64,000 nt of DNA from Actinospica durhamensis (GTDB lineage: Bacteria > Actinomycetota > Actinomycetes > Streptomycetales > Catenulisporaceae), in the NCBI RefSeq assembly GCF_018139695.1, contig NZ_JAGSOG010000002.1:1-64000 (forward strand), given 5' to 3'. The position numbers were made by a program, and so were the translations under genes. Each line of letters begins with the position of its first letter. Position 1 is the stretch's first letter. Shown here piece after piece: positions 1-7,565 of the stretch. The notes below the pieces were generated by a model. The model saw nothing but the letters and a program-made list of their open reading frames with translations. It did not search any database and was not told the DNA's origin.

Positions 1-30
1 GCGGGAGGGCGGGCGATCCGTATCGTGGCG

Positions 31-56
31 GACGCGGGTGATGGACGCGGGTGATG
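31..56. repeat. 13-bp direct repeat, two copies
   Basis: GACGCGGGTGATG occurs at 31-43 and again at 44-56, head to tail. It lies in the untranslated stretch before the first promoter-like sequence. No function is evident; it may be slippage in GC-rich DNA. Confidence 0.6.
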
Positions 57-76
57 GCGCGACTGACGGACGCGGC

Positions 77-106
77 TTGAGCCCGCCGATCCCGGCGGGC
101 TACCAT
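77..106 (+). promoter_or_regulatory. Putative promoter of a leaderless ORF, with embedded hairpin
   Basis: TTGAGC at 77-82 and TACCAT at 101-106 are separated by 18 bases and resemble a housekeeping -35/-10 pair. The GTG at 113 lies seven bases after the -10, so the transcript would start at or next to the start codon. A perfect 8-bp inverted repeat (AGCCCGCC at 80-87, GGCGGGCT at 94-101) fills the spacer. It may instead be a terminator stem for whatever lies to the left. Assigned from sequence alone. Confidence 0.35.
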
Positions 107-112
107 CCGCCT

Positions 113-157
113 GTGAACTGCTGCTGCTTCGCCGCCATGCGGATCCGCCGCGCCTGA
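113..157 (+). CDS. Putative Cys-rich leader peptide (14 aa)
   Basis: GTG at 113 opens a 14-codon frame reading MNCCCFAAMRIRRA and ending in TGA at 155-157. It has no ribosome binding site, but a promoter-like -10 ends seven bases upstream, the layout of a leaderless mRNA. Three consecutive Cys codons near the start resemble the polycysteine upstream ORFs of actinobacteria, whose translation senses cysteine supply. It ends 77 bases before the nucleotidyltransferase gene at 235, the only gene it could control in cis here. A fortuitous short frame cannot be excluded. Confidence 0.3.
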   Translation: MNCCCFAAMRIRRA

Positions 158-234
158 GCGCGGCGACGACGATCTGTTCTTCATCATCGCCGCGCCCGTG
201 AGCCCCCTCTCATCCACGGGTACGGAGAATCCGC

Positions 235-1008
235 ATGTTCACCGCGTTCGAAGACCTCGACACACTTCTCAATGACCTGATCGGTTCGGTGCGCGCCATC
301 CTGGGCGACACCTTCGTCGGCGCGTACCTTCAGGGTTCCTTCGCCCTCGGTGCCGCCGACCTGCTCAGCGACTGCGACTTCATTATCGCGACCACCGTCC
401 CGCCCGGCGGCACTGCCGAGGCGCAACTGCGCCGGCTGCACGACGAGATCCCGACGCGTCCGGGGCACTGGCCCAAGGACATGGAGGGCTCGTACGCGGA
501 CATCACGTCGTTGCGCAACGCCGACGGGCTCGGCACCCCGTGGCTGTTCAGCAACCACGGCTCGCGCGACCTGGTCTGGGACACCCACTGCAACACCCTG
601 CACACCCGCTGGATCCTGCGTCATCACGGCATCACCCTCGCCGGCCCGCCGATCGCCGACCTCATCGACGCCGTCGACCCCGAGGCCATGCGCGCATCGA
701 TGCGGGCGGCCCTGCCGGAAGTGATGGCGGGCCTGCGGACGTGGGCGCGCTTCGACATGGCGTGGACGCAGCGCTACACCGTCACGGAGTACTGCCGCGT
801 GCTCTACACCCTGCGCACCGGAAAGATCGCCTCCAAGCGCCGCGCGCTGGAGTGGGCGAGCGAGCACCTCGACCCGCATTGGCGCCCGCTCCTCGCCCAG
901 GTGATCGAGGACCGCGCACTCGGCTGGGTCCCCGCGGAACCCCCACGCCCTGGCAGCCTCGATGCCACCTACGCGTTCGCGGCCTACGCGGAGTCGTTCG
1001 CCGGCTGA
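235..1008 (+). CDS. Aminoglycoside nucleotidyltransferase-like protein (DUF4111 type)
   Basis: This 257-aa protein has the polymerase-beta-type nucleotidyltransferase signature: GSFALG at residues 34-39 followed by SDCDF at 45-49, whose two aspartates (46 and 48) would bind the catalytic metals. The long helical C-terminal half (TEYCRVLYTLRTGKIASK, about residues 183-200) matches the DUF4111 domain of AadA/ANT(3'')-type enzymes. Those enzymes adenylylate spectinomycin or streptomycin, but many actinobacterial members have no proven substrate. The start is supported by GGAG at 224-227, eight bases before the ATG. It is followed by two hairpins and a convergent gene. Resistance function is only a possibility; the fold assignment is firm. 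Confidence 0.75.
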   Translation: MFTAFEDLDTLLNDLIGSVRAILGDTFVGAYLQGSFALGAADLLSDCDFIIATTVPPGGTAEAQLRRLHDEIPTRPGHWPKDMEGSYADITSLRNADGLGTPWLFSNHGSRDLVWDTHCNTLHTRWILRHHGITLAGPPIADLIDAVDPEAMRASMRAALPEVMAGLRTWARFDMAWTQRYTVTEYCRVLYTLRTGKIASKRRALEWASEHLDPHWRPLLAQVIEDRALGWVPAEPPRPGSLDATYAFAAYAESFAG

Positions 1009-1059
1009 GCGGATGTGGTGGGTGGGGCAGTTCCGGCGAGGGGGAATCGCGCTGGCGCT

Positions 1060-1104
1060 GACACCCCTTTGCCACGGCCGTGTTCACCGGGGCAAAGGGG
1101 TGTC
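1060..1104. terminator. Bidirectional terminator hairpin
   Basis: A perfect 14-bp stem (GACACCCCTTTGCC at 1060-1073, its complement at 1091-1104) encloses a 17-base loop. It sits between convergent genes and would serve both strands. Confidence 0.75.
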
Positions 1105-1142
1105 GTCAACGGTCACGGCGGCCGGCGCCGCGACCGTTGACG
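1104..1142. terminator. Second hairpin between convergent genes
   Basis: CGTCAACGGTC at 1104-1114 pairs with GACCGTTGACG at 1132-1142 across a GC-rich loop. It lies 18 bases beyond the 3' end of the minus-strand secreted-protein gene and probably terminates that transcript. It abuts the preceding hairpin, so the two form a tandem pair. Confidence 0.55.
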
Positions 1143-1160
1143 GTATGCGGGCTCGGCCGG

Positions 1161-1538
1161 TCAGACGTAGGCGCAGACGGCGTATACCGAGATTCCCACG
1201 CTGTTGTAGCCGGGCTGGTGGCCGAGGCCGACCCAGCCGCGGCCGTCGTCGGTCGGGAAGCTGCCGTTCAGGACCGAGGCGACGCCCTGGGCCTCGGCGC
1301 CGCCGCCGATGGCCTTCTTGCCCTCGGGGCAGTAGACGTTCCGGCGCTCGAAGTTGCCCACGTTGGCGTTGCCGAGCCTGACGATCTCGTAGCCGGTGAC
1401 CGCATTGGGGGCGGTGAGCTGGCTCTGCTGCGTGTCGCCAGCGCTGTCGGCGCTGGCCGGAATCGCCATGCCCACCCCGGCGCCCAGCATCAGCGCCAGC
1501 GCGCTGGTTCCCAGCACGATCCTGCCGCGTGTCCTCAT
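1161..1538 (-). CDS. Small secreted protein with CPEGKKAIGGG motif
   Basis: This 125-aa protein begins with a clear Sec signal peptide: charged MRTRGR, a hydrophobic core, and a likely cut after ASA near residue 30. The mature part carries CPEGKKAIGGGAEA, with a second cysteine near the C terminus (AVCAYV) that could form a disulfide. Short secreted actinobacterial proteins with a Cys-Pro-x-Gly-Lys-Lys-x-x-Gly-Gly-Gly motif are common, and I know of no established function for them. It is transcribed alone, and its 3' end faces the nucleotidyltransferase gene across two hairpins. Confidence 0.75.
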   Translation of the reverse strand: MRTRGRIVLGTSALALMLGAGVGMAIPASADSAGDTQQSQLTAPNAVTGYEIVRLGNANVGNFERRNVYCPEGKKAIGGGAEAQGVASVLNGSFPTDDGRGWVGLGHQPGYNSVGISVYAVCAYV

Positions 1539-1767
1539 CTTTTACTCCTTGGTCATCAGTGGCGGGCCCGCGAATCGAGCCTCGTCCCACCTTGATCATC
1601 GGCATGTGGCAGCATCGCCTTGAGTTGCATTTGGGTACAGATGTTGCACGAGTTTCTACTCGTGCGTATCGCACTCATCGTGAACTCGAGTCAATCTGTG
1701 GTTCGTGAGCTCGGCGCGTCGACCTCGTGGTCCGGTGGACGGCACCCGTAGCTCGTTCCGGCGCGAA

Positions 1768-1773
1768 TATGAT
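1768..1773 (+). promoter_or_regulatory. -10 element of a likely leaderless gene
   Basis: TATGAT at 1768-1773 ends seven bases before the ATG at 1781. That spacing puts the transcription start on or beside the start codon, and no ribosome binding site is visible. No good -35 was found 16-18 bases upstream. Confidence 0.4.
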
Positions 1774-1780
1774 CGTTGCC

Positions 1781-2137
1781 ATGGAAGATCTCGCACCCGA
1801 CATCCTGCGCCAGCGACTGCTGATAGAAGGCTTCTTCACCATCGACGTGGACGGGGCAACGATCACCCGCTACTTCGAGGAACTCACCTCCGCGCTCTCG
1901 CTGCGCGTCTACGGCACGCCGACGATCTTCGCGCCCGGAGGCGAGGGCCGCGCGGAGAATCAGGGCTACGACGCGTTCATCCCGCTGATCGACTCCGGCA
2001 TCTCGCTCTACGTGTGGAGCGCGAAGCGCTTCCTGTCGGTCATCATCTTCACGTGCAAGAACTTCGACGCGGAGCGCGCGCTGACGTTCACGCGTGACTT
2101 CTTCCAGATGACGAAGAGCGCCGAGCAGAGCTTCTGA
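1781..2137 (+). CDS. AdoMet decarboxylase (SpeD)-fold protein with altered catalytic residues
   Basis: The 118-aa product ends its core with IDSGISLYVWS...IIFTC (70-92), which aligns without gaps to the pyruvoyl-forming segment of bacterial SpeD. Ser72 corresponds to the serine that becomes the pyruvoyl group. Cys92 lies exactly 20 residues later, as in Thermotoga SpeD (Ser63, Cys83). The processing His68 is replaced by Tyr77, and the usual Glu-Ser-His is Asp-Ser-Gly. It may therefore not self-process, or it may act on something other than AdoMet. I chose the third possible start (1781) because it begins with MEDL right after a -10 and because 118 aa suits the family. In-frame starts at 1727 and 1769 are alternatives. 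No other polyamine gene is nearby. Confidence 0.6.
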   Translation: MEDLAPDILRQRLLIEGFFTIDVDGATITRYFEELTSALSLRVYGTPTIFAPGGEGRAENQGYDAFIPLIDSGISLYVWSAKRFLSVIIFTCKNFDAERALTFTRDFFQMTKSAEQSF

Positions 2138-2407
2138 CCCGCGGCCGCCATCCTCATGGGTGCCGGCTCCGGCGCTGGGGACGCACCGCGAGGCCGTCGG
2201 CACGGTCGCAACGGGTCAGCAGACGCTGATCCGGGTGGACGCGCGGGAGGAGCCTGCTCGCTCTGCGCCGTCGGGGTGAGCGTGGGAGTGTCCTGCGCGG
2301 AGGGACGGGCACGGACGTCGCGGCGGCGATATCGCGGGTACTCGTGCCGAACGATCCACTGACATTCGGGCCCTTCTAGAGCGGAGCCCCCCGCCTCCGG
2401 GCCGCCG

Positions 2408-2926
2408 CTAGAAACGTCGGCTGTAGCGCACCTCCGGCACGAGGAAGCCATGGCTCTCGTCCTCGCGGGCCGTGCCGTCGGAAAACCAGTCGTGCCGCAC
2501 GTAGAAGCGGCGGGCGCGGTCGTTGCCGGGCAGGACCCACAGCACGGCGAGCGAAAAGCCGTTGGCGGCCAGGGATTCGTGCGCCGCCTCGAGCAGTGCG
2601 GTGCCCACGCCGCCGCGCCAGCTGTGCGGAGAGACGTTGATGGCGTACAGCTCGCCCGCGCCCTGCGGGCCGTCCTCGTCGCGGCACGGGCCTGTCCGCG
2701 CGAATCCGACCGCCGTTCCGTCGACGTCCGCGATGGCGATGCGCTCCCTCTCGCCCTGGGCGGAGGCGATGACGCGTTCCCACATCGCGGTACGCCGGGC
2801 CACGGTGAAATGCGCGAGTAGTTCGGCGGGCATCTGGTCGGCGTAGGCGACGTTCCACGCCTCGGCGTGAAGGCGGCCGAGCGCCGCGGCGTCGCCGGGA
2901 ACCGGTTGCCTGATCTGGAGCTCCAT
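2408..2926 (-). CDS. GNAT family N-acetyltransferase
   Basis: This 172-aa single-domain GNAT has the acetyl-CoA pyrophosphate loop RGGVGTA at 104-110, preceded by the beta4 strand ELYAINVSP (92-100). It is followed by a typical motif B region, LWVLPGNDRARRFYVRHDW. The N-terminal IRQPVPGDAAALGRLH is the usual first strand and helix of the fold. Substrate is unknown. It is monocistronic, faces the SpeD-like gene, and lies 72 bases downstream of the ROK regulator on the same strand, so joint transcription is possible. Confidence 0.85.
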   Translation of the reverse strand: MELQIRQPVPGDAAALGRLHAEAWNVAYADQMPAELLAHFTVARRTAMWERVIASAQGERERIAIADVDGTAVGFARTGPCRDEDGPQGAGELYAINVSPHSWRGGVGTALLEAAHESLAANGFSLAVLWVLPGNDRARRFYVRHDWFSDGTAREDESHGFLVPEVRYSRRF

Positions 2927-2998
2927 AGCCAGACTCTACGGCGTGCTGCCGTCCGGCTTCCCGAATTCTCCGACGGCGACGGCGGCGAAGGCGGCGGC

Positions 2999-4219
2999 TC
3001 AGGGCTGATGCGCGGCGGCTTCCTCGTCGTTGGCTACGGCGAGGGCGCCGTGGGCGATGGCGTTCTCGAGGGTGCCGCGGACGATGCTGAGTATCTCGGT
3101 CTGGCGGGGCGGGCAGCGGCGGGCGAGTTCGGCTTTGAGGCCGGCGATGAAGGGGATCGCGGTGTGCCTGAGTTCGGCGTCGATGACGAGGGTGTCGGGG
3201 TCGAGCAGCACGATCGGGGCGGCGAGGGTCTTGGCGTGCAGCGCGCCGAGGTCGGTGAAGAAGCGCAGGCCCACCGGGTCTCCGGCGGCGACGAGGTCTT
3301 CGAGGTCGTCGAAGGTCGGCTCGTGTCCGTACCGGCTGGTGAGTGCCTCGATCTTGAACGGGTCGAAGCTCTGGGTGACCACGCACCCGCGGTTGCCGCA
3401 CATACAGTAGGGGCCGTCCTCGACGACCTGGACGTGGCCGATCTCGCCGGCCATGCCGCTGGCCCCGGTGAGCAGTCTCCCGTTGATGATGATGCCCGCG
3501 CCGATGCCGTGCCGGACGGAGAGGTGGATGGCGTTGCCGGCGTTGCGCGCGGCGCCGTAGCGGGCTTCGCCGAGCGCGGCCAGGTTGGCGTCGTTGAGCA
3601 TGCTGACGGGCCGGCCGAGCAGGGCGCTGACGGCGGGGCGGGGGTCGGCGACGAGCCAGTCGGGAATGTCCGGCATGACGCGGCTGCGCGAGGTCGCGGT
3701 GCAGTCCGGCGGCTGCTGCCCGAGGTGGGAGCTGACGGGGGGTGCGCCGTGTCCTTCTTCGACGGGGAAGGGCGCGGCGAGTACGACGCGGCGGACGGGG
3801 AGCTCGGTGGTCTCGGCGAGCAGTCCGTAGGCCTCGCTCACGGCGGGCGCCCAGGATTCCCACGGCTGCCGCCAGTCTGTGCCGGTGTCCACCTCGCCGA
3901 TCGTGCCGGTGTCGTTGACGAGGCTGACGCGGGTGGGCATGCGGTGGGCGAGCCGGATGAGGGCGACGGGCGCGGCCATCGCGGTGCGCCGGTAGGTCAT
4001 GGAGGGCCGCCCGCGCGTGCCGCTCACCGGGGGACCGGCCGCCTCGTTCAGTTCACCGCGGGTGACGAGGGCGGCGACGAGCGCGGTGACAGTGGGGCGG
4101 GAGAGCCCGGTGGCCTCGACGAGTTGAGGCCGGGTCAGTGCCGTGTACCCGTCGAAGGCGTCGAGGACGACGCGTTCGAGCAGTGTGTTCGAGGAGCGGG
4201 GTCCACGGGGGTCGGCCAT
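2999..4219 (-). CDS. ROK-family transcriptional regulator (NagC/XylR type)
   Basis: The 406-aa protein has an N-terminal winged-helix MarR-like domain (LTRPQLVEATGLSRPTVTAL, about 28-47) joined to a ROK sugar-kinase-like domain. The ROK part shows the phosphate/sugar segment LNDANLAALGEARYG (208-222) and the zinc motif of His262, Cys272, Cys274 and Cys279 in GHVQVVEDGPYCMCGNRGC. Members repress or activate sugar genes on binding a sugar ligand. It lies 235 bases downstream of the convergently oriented GH3 3' end on the same strand, so its target could be that gene, but nothing in the sequence proves this. Confidence 0.85.
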   Translation of the reverse strand: MADPRGPRSSNTLLERVVLDAFDGYTALTRPQLVEATGLSRPTVTALVAALVTRGELNEAAGPPVSGTRGRPSMTYRRTAMAAPVALIRLAHRMPTRVSLVNDTGTIGEVDTGTDWRQPWESWAPAVSEAYGLLAETTELPVRRVVLAAPFPVEEGHGAPPVSSHLGQQPPDCTATSRSRVMPDIPDWLVADPRPAVSALLGRPVSMLNDANLAALGEARYGAARNAGNAIHLSVRHGIGAGIIINGRLLTGASGMAGEIGHVQVVEDGPYCMCGNRGCVVTQSFDPFKIEALTSRYGHEPTFDDLEDLVAAGDPVGLRFFTDLGALHAKTLAAPIVLLDPDTLVIDAELRHTAIPFIAGLKAELARRCPPRQTEILSIVRGTLENAIAHGALAVANDEEAAAHQP

Positions 4220-4274
4220 TGCGTCATCCTACGAGTTGTGTCCGGGGGTTGAGCCGTGCACGGCACCCGGGTCG

Positions 4275-4340
4275 GTGAGCAGAGGTGAGCAGAGGTGAGC
4301 AGAGGTGAGCAGAGGTGGGCAGAGGTGGGCAGAGGTGGGC
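4275..4340. repeat. 10-bp tandem repeat
   Basis: AGAGGTGAGC/AGAGGTGGGC is repeated head to tail six times at 4281-4340, with a partial copy (GGTGAGC) at 4275-4280. The first three full units end in GAGC and the last three in GGGC. The array lies about 55 bases upstream of the ROK gene start, so it could influence that promoter. The 10-bp period matches one helical turn. Confidence 0.9.
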
Positions 4341-4454
4341 GGACAACGTGCGGCGCGGGGTCCGGGGGCCGCCTCGCCCCGAACCCCGCGCCGTTCATCG
4401 CGCCCGCGGCGACGTCCCTGCGCCGCGGGTCGATGGTCAGACGTTACGCGTGTG

Positions 4455-7070
4455 TCATTGCGTACTGATGTCGACGGTTGCGCTCAGCTGTGTACTGCGC
4501 TCCGAATCGGCCACGATGACCGGGCGGTCGCCGGTCGCGGTGACCCAGCCGGACGCGTCGGTCCAGTACTGCAGCTGGCGCAGCGGCACGTGCAGCGTGA
4601 CGGTCTTGGACTGGCCGGGTGCGAGCGAGACCCGCCCGTAGGCGGCCAGCGCCCTGTCCACGAACTGCACGCCGGACGGGATCGTGGCCGGGGCGCCGAG
4701 ATAGATCTGCGGTACCGCGGTGCCCGCCTGCGTGCCGGTGTCGCGCACCGAGAACGTCACGTTCAGGCCGCCGTCGCCCGCCTTCGAGGTCTGCAGGCCG
4801 GAGTACGCGAAGTGCGTGTAGGTCAGGCCGTAGCCGAAGGGGTAGAGCGGCGTCTCGTTCGTCGCGTCGAAGTAGCGGTAGCCGATGTCCAGGCCCTCGG
4901 AGTAGTCGGTGACCGCCGCCGTGCTTGAGCGCTCCGGGTGGGCCGGGTCGTGCGCGACCTCCTGGTCGAGGGACTTGGGCCAGGTGAAGGGCAGGTGCCC
5001 GCTGGGGTCGGTGCGCCCGAGCAGCAGGTTCGCCGCGGCCACGCCGGCCTGGTCGCCGCCGTAGTAGGTGTCCAGGACCGACTTCACGCTGCCGAGCCAG
5101 GGCATGGCGATCGGCTGGTTGGCCTGGAGCACCACGATGGTGTTCTTGTTGACCGCCGCGACCTGCTCGATCAGCTGGTCCTGGCCGTCGGGCAGGGCGG
5201 TGGACAGATCGCCCGAGCCGGTGTCCCAGACGAAGACGACCGCGGTCTTCGCCTTCTTCGCCGCGGCGACGGCGGCATCGGTGTTCGCCTGCTGCTGCGC
5301 CGGGGTGACCCAGTTCAGCCGCACCTGCACCGGATTGCCGGAGGCGTCCGGGTTCTCGGCCACCGACAGCGTGTGCGCGCCGGCCGTCAGCTGGACCAGG
5401 GTCCTGTCATTGGCCAGACCGTCGGTGGTGGCCGTGGGCGCCGAACCGTCGGTCGCGTGCACGACCCCGTAGCGCGGCGAGGTGCCGAAGCCGGCGCCGA
5501 CCGTGGCGATGCTCTTGCCATCCACGGTCAGGCCGGCGGTGCCGCCGAGGGCCTGGATGTCGAGCCAGTACGAGCCCGTGGCCGGCACGGTGAGCGTTCC
5601 GGTCCAGGTCTGCGTGCTGCCGGCCTTGAGCGCGTTGCCGCCCGAGGCGGTGAAGTTCAGCTGCGCGTCCACGCTCGTCGAGCTCGAGCCGGTGGTGGTG
5701 CGCACCAGTCCGGGCTGTCCGTCGTGTGACAGGGCCGAGGCGGGTACCGGGGTGCCGGTCAGGTCGTCGGCCACCGTGTAGTCGATGTGCGCGCCGGTGC
5801 CCTTGGTGTCGGCCGTGAGCGCGCTGAGCGCGCTGGTCTGCTGGCCGAGCAGGCCGCCCGCGGCCTCGCCGCCGCTGTTGGTCGCGATGGTCTGCCCGGC
5901 GCCCGGGCCGATCAGGGCGAGGGAGGAGAGGGAGGCGGAGGACAGCGGCAGTGCGTTGTCGTCGTTCTGCAGCAGGGTCGCGGAGTCCTGCGCCGTGGTG
6001 AGCACGGTCGCTTCGTCGGCCCTGGTGTTCTCCGGCGTGACAGTGTGCTTGGACGCCCCGGTGAGCAGGCCGAAGCGGTCCATCTCGTAGAGGATGCGCC
6101 CGACCGCCGTGTCGATCGTGGAGACCTGCACCGAGCCGGAGGCGATCGCGGCCTTCATCGCGGTGGAGGAGAAGTAGCTCGGCAGGCTCACTCCGGCCGG
6201 TCCGCCGCCGCCCGGCATCTCGAGGTCGAGGCCTGAGTTGATGTACGTGGTGCCGTGGTTGGCGCCCCAGTCCGAGGTCACGAAGCCCTTGAAGCCGAGC
6301 TCGTCGCGCAGGATCGAGGTCAGCGTCTGGGAGTTGCCGCAGGACTGATAGCCGTTGATCTCGTTGTAGGAGCACATCACCGAGGACACCCCGGCCTGCA
6401 CGGCGTCGGTGAACGGCTGCAGGTAGATCTCCTGCAGCGTCTGCGAGTCGACCTCGACGTCGTTCCCGCCGTCGTAGGCGATGTAGTGCTTGACCTGGGC
6501 CATCTCGCCCTGGCTCTGGATCCCGGTGATCTCCGCGGCGCCGGTCTGGCCGGTGAGCAGCGGGTCCTCGCCGAAGGTGTTGAAGCCGCGGCCCCAGGAG
6601 GTGTCGCGGTCCAGGTTGACGAAGGGTTCGAGTACGACGTCCTGGCCCAGGGCCTTCGCGTCGGAGCCGATGACCTTGCCGTTGGCCTGCGCGTCCGCGG
6701 TGCTGAAGGTCGCGGCCACGCCCATCGTCGAGGTCATCCCGGTCGAGTCCTGCTTGGTGATCACCCCGGGCGGACCGTCGGAGAGCTTGAGCGAGGGTAT
6801 CCCCAGGCGCGGCACGCCGGGCAGGTAACCGGCCTGGTACTGGTCGGAGGAGCTCGCGACCTCGGCCTCGCCCTCGATCATCGAGAGCTTCTCGTCCAGG
6901 GTCATCTCGCTCAGCAGCCGGTCCACCCGCGCGTCGCCGGTGACGACCGGGACGGGATTCGGGTGCGCGGCGGCCGAAGCCGTACCCCCGCACACCGCGG
7001 CGGCCACGACGCCGAAGGCGGTGACGGTGACCAGCAGTTTCGGCCGTCGAGATTTATGACTTAAATACAC
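4455..7070 (-). CDS. Secreted GH3 beta-glycosidase with PA14-type insert
   Basis: This 871-aa GH3 enzyme is probably a beta-glucosidase or beta-xylosidase. It has a Sec signal peptide (about 1-35), a TIM barrel with Lys194-His195 (QVKHYIAYDGG), and the catalytic nucleophile Asp267 in GFVTSDWG. The second alpha/beta domain is interrupted by a jelly-roll insert at about 455-600 (GSYWLDIQALGG...LTVDGKSI) typical of PA14-containing GH3 enzymes. The C-terminal fibronectin-III-like domain starts near 770 (DYSEGLDIGYRYF...PFGYGLTYTHF). It should act outside the cell on oligosaccharides. It is divergent from the LacI gene at 7566, and an AACGTT-centred site overlaps its presumed promoter, so that regulator probably controls it. 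Substrate cannot be decided from sequence. Confidence 0.9.
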   Translation of the reverse strand: MYLSHKSRRPKLLVTVTAFGVVAAAVCGGTASAAAHPNPVPVVTGDARVDRLLSEMTLDEKLSMIEGEAEVASSSDQYQAGYLPGVPRLGIPSLKLSDGPPGVITKQDSTGMTSTMGVAATFSTADAQANGKVIGSDAKALGQDVVLEPFVNLDRDTSWGRGFNTFGEDPLLTGQTGAAEITGIQSQGEMAQVKHYIAYDGGNDVEVDSQTLQEIYLQPFTDAVQAGVSSVMCSYNEINGYQSCGNSQTLTSILRDELGFKGFVTSDWGANHGTTYINSGLDLEMPGGGGPAGVSLPSYFSSTAMKAAIASGSVQVSTIDTAVGRILYEMDRFGLLTGASKHTVTPENTRADEATVLTTAQDSATLLQNDDNALPLSSASLSSLALIGPGAGQTIATNSGGEAAGGLLGQQTSALSALTADTKGTGAHIDYTVADDLTGTPVPASALSHDGQPGLVRTTTGSSSTSVDAQLNFTASGGNALKAGSTQTWTGTLTVPATGSYWLDIQALGGTAGLTVDGKSIATVGAGFGTSPRYGVVHATDGSAPTATTDGLANDRTLVQLTAGAHTLSVAENPDASGNPVQVRLNWVTPAQQQANTDAAVAAAKKAKTAVVFVWDTGSGDLSTALPDGQDQLIEQVAAVNKNTIVVLQANQPIAMPWLGSVKSVLDTYYGGDQAGVAAANLLLGRTDPSGHLPFTWPKSLDQEVAHDPAHPERSSTAAVTDYSEGLDIGYRYFDATNETPLYPFGYGLTYTHFAYSGLQTSKAGDGGLNVTFSVRDTGTQAGTAVPQIYLGAPATIPSGVQFVDRALAAYGRVSLAPGQSKTVTLHVPLRQLQYWTDASGWVTATGDRPVIVADSERSTQLSATVDISTQ

Positions 7071-7202
7071 TCAAACTCCAGTGTCAGAGTGGATGCGCGC
7101 CGCGCGCTTGACCCCGTCAGGACATGCCTGAAGAGCACGTCGAATGACGCGCACGAGGGCGGACTGACGGGGTGTTACGCCTACGGGACGTGTGCGGCAC
7201 CC

Positions 7203-7216
7203 GGAACGTTATAAAG
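7203..7216. promoter_or_regulatory. Putative LacI-family operator at the GH3 promoter
   Basis: GGAACGTTATAAAG contains the 6-bp palindrome AACGTT (7205-7210) and overlaps the presumed minus-strand -10 (TATAAC). LacI-family proteins bind palindromes with a central CG step, so a repressor here would block GH3 transcription. Confidence 0.35.
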
Positions 7217-7365
7217 ACATGATGTCGAGGTCAAGGGAAAATGAGGCGCATATTAATGTCTTATAGAGACTGATTAGCGCGTGGTCGCAGGTTGCGCACC
7301 GCGGCGGGGCCGCGGCCGGGCCGGCCTCGCGGCGGCCAACTTTAACTCTTGACGCCCCGACACTT

Positions 7366-7380
7366 TATCGTTAACGTTCC
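7366..7380. promoter_or_regulatory. Putative LacI-family operator at the LacI promoter
   Basis: TATCGTTAACGTTCC carries AACGTT at 7373-7378 inside overlapping GTTAAC/AACGTT palindromes. It shares the flanks CTTTAT and GTTCC with the reverse complement of the element at 7203-7216. It lies downstream of TTGACG (7349-7354), which suggests autoregulation. Confidence 0.35.
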
Positions 7381-7565
7381 GGCCAGCGCTTCAGGGGCGA
7401 AAGTTCCGGAACCTAGCCGCACCAAGCTCGCTACCTGCGTTAAAGCAATCGTGGCGTGATTTCGGCGCCACGAGTGGGTGCGTGGCGGATGTGTAGCGAT
7501 AAAGTAAGGCCTGCTCGCGCAGTCGGTTCTGGTGCGCGTCCGCTGGCTCAAGTCGAGGAGGACCG

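Larger units (their letters stand above)
7071..7565. other. Divergent regulatory region between GH3 and LacI genes
   Basis: The 495-base gap has no coding signal. It holds two AACGTT-centred elements (7203-7216 and 7366-7380) and a 10-bp palindrome GTTCCGGAAC at 7403-7412. On the minus strand TTGACC (7229-7234) and TATAAC (7209-7214) look like promoter parts, although their 14-base spacing is short. On the plus strand TTGACG at 7349-7354 precedes the second element. The left part is notably AT-richer than the surroundings. Confidence 0.6.

Noticed and set aside
2376-3863. A 495-codon minus-strand frame over the ROK and GNAT genes
   Set aside because: It lies in another frame of two genes with clear motifs and is strongly Arg/Pro-rich.
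4275-4340. Possible CRISPR array
   Set aside because: The units are 10-bp head-to-tail repeats with no spacers, and no cas gene is in the window.
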